Positions 63,676 through 64,000 of a DNA stretch of 64,000 nucleotides are shown here, in pieces. Each line of letters opens with the position of its first letter. Position 1 is the stretch's first letter. The notes under the pieces are model-generated. The model was not told where the DNA came from and did not search any database. It was given only the letters and a program-made list of their open reading frames with translations. A program made the position numbers and the translations under genes. Where the stretch lies: the NCBI RefSeq assembly GCF_003234445.2, contig NZ_CP126269.1:1054001-1118000 (forward strand). Reading direction: 5' to 3'. The DNA is from Curtobacterium sp. MCLR17_036 (GTDB taxonomy: Bacteria > Actinomycetota > Actinomycetes > Actinomycetales > Microbacteriaceae).

Positions 63676-64000
63676 ATGAGCCAGACCGAACCGACCGCCA
63701 TCCGCGCGGTCACCGTCAGGGCCAAGAGCCGGCCCCCGATCGGCATCGACTACGCCGACGGCAAGTACATCCTCCCCGGGCGCATCCCGCCCGAGATCCT
63801 CACGGCGCAGGCGCAGAACAAGAAGCCCCGCAACCCGGACAAGAAGGTCCAGGAACAGTGGCAGCAGGAAGTCGGCGTCGCTCTCGTCGACAAGTTCTAT
63901 GAGCTCGTCGTCCCCGAGGACTTCAAGGCCGTCCTAGACCTCGAGGACATCGACCAGGTGTTCGAGATCTGGTCGGAGCACGTGGGCCTGGGGGAATCCA
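63676..64000 (+). CDS. Tail assembly chaperone, 3' truncated
   Basis: At least 108 residues to the window edge. AKSRPPIGIDYADGKYILPGRIPPEILTAQAQNK and FYELVVPEDFKAVLDLEDIDQVFEIWSEHVG match the first tail-assembly chaperone of siphoviruses, which is usually joined to a second by a -1 or +1 ribosomal shift just beyond the cut. Confidence 0.75.
   Translation, partial: MSQTEPTAIRAVTVRAKSRPPIGIDYADGKYILPGRIPPEILTAQAQNKKPRNPDKKVQEQWQQEVGVALVDKFYELVVPEDFKAVLDLEDIDQVFEIWSEHVGLGES

Larger units (their letters stand above)
40300..64000. mobile_element. HK97-type siphovirus prophage, left part
   Basis: From the repressor region to the tail-assembly gene at the window edge, genes follow the standard order of a temperate siphovirus: immunity, antirepressor, recombination and replication, HNH, terminase, portal, MuF, scaffold, capsid, connectors, tail. 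The right end, lysis genes and attachment site lie outside. The left boundary is only estimated: 40138-40441 has no gene and lower GC after 40320 (GCTGTTTTGCTATGTCAAAG). No integrase is seen. Confidence 0.85.

Overview
High-GC DNA (about 70% by eye) with strong G/C third-position bias, many GTG starts and many 4-base ATGA/GTGA gene overlaps. With a DszC/LLM oxygenase pair, mycothiol-type TIGR03086 protein, polyprenol-phosphomannose synthase and treXYZ operon this points to an actinobacterium. Microbacteriaceae (for example Curtobacterium) is my inference from gene content, not a database match.

Layout. 1-40.1 kb is chromosome: the end of an ABC-2 permease, an APC permease, an EamA exporter, an acyl-CoA ligase, an MpaB oxygenase, two aldo/keto reductases, a TIGR03086 protein, YceI and a DUF559-like protein. 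From 12.7 to 21.2 kb lies a surface-glycan cluster: GtrA, a processive GT2 with a QxxRW motif, a GT39 mannosyltransferase-like protein, secreted DUF4397, a GH8 hydrolase, a class F-type sortase and a polyprenol-phosphomannose synthase. From 21.6 to 28.1 kb the minus-strand operon treX-treY-treZ turns glycogen or maltodextrin into trehalose. From 28.6 to 33.1 kb a TPP riboswitch precedes an ECF thiamine-precursor transporter (ykoE, ykoD, ykoC) and a P-loop kinase. ykoD carries a frameshift and its second half runs without a stop into ykoC. From 33.3 to 37.5 kb an MHS-type MFS transporter diverges from an LLM monooxygenase plus DszC-like acyl-CoA dehydrogenase pair. From 37.7 to 40.1 kb lie an acyltransferase-3/SGNH protein and a small zincin.

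40.3-64.0 kb is the left part of an HK97-type siphovirus prophage, cut by the window edge. Order: ImmA/IrrE protease and CI-like repressor (minus), Cro-like gene, Rha/KilAC antirepressor, a run of very small translationally coupled genes, PD-(D/E)XK exonuclease, HNH-AP2 homing endonuclease, RecA-like AAA ATPase, RusA resolvase, replication genes, SSB, then HNH, terminase, portal, MuF, scaffold, capsid, connectors, major tail protein and the start of a tail-assembly gene. No integrase is present in this part.

The chromosome is rich in dispersed palindromes. I count eleven copies of a 57-58-bp element that starts CGAGCGGGCG and ends with the inverted form. Three lie in frame inside the ykoD linker, three form a 105-bp tandem array, five lie between genes. 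A second family, built on GACGGGAGGCCCG, forms long perfect hairpins after four genes and looks like the standard terminator of this genome.
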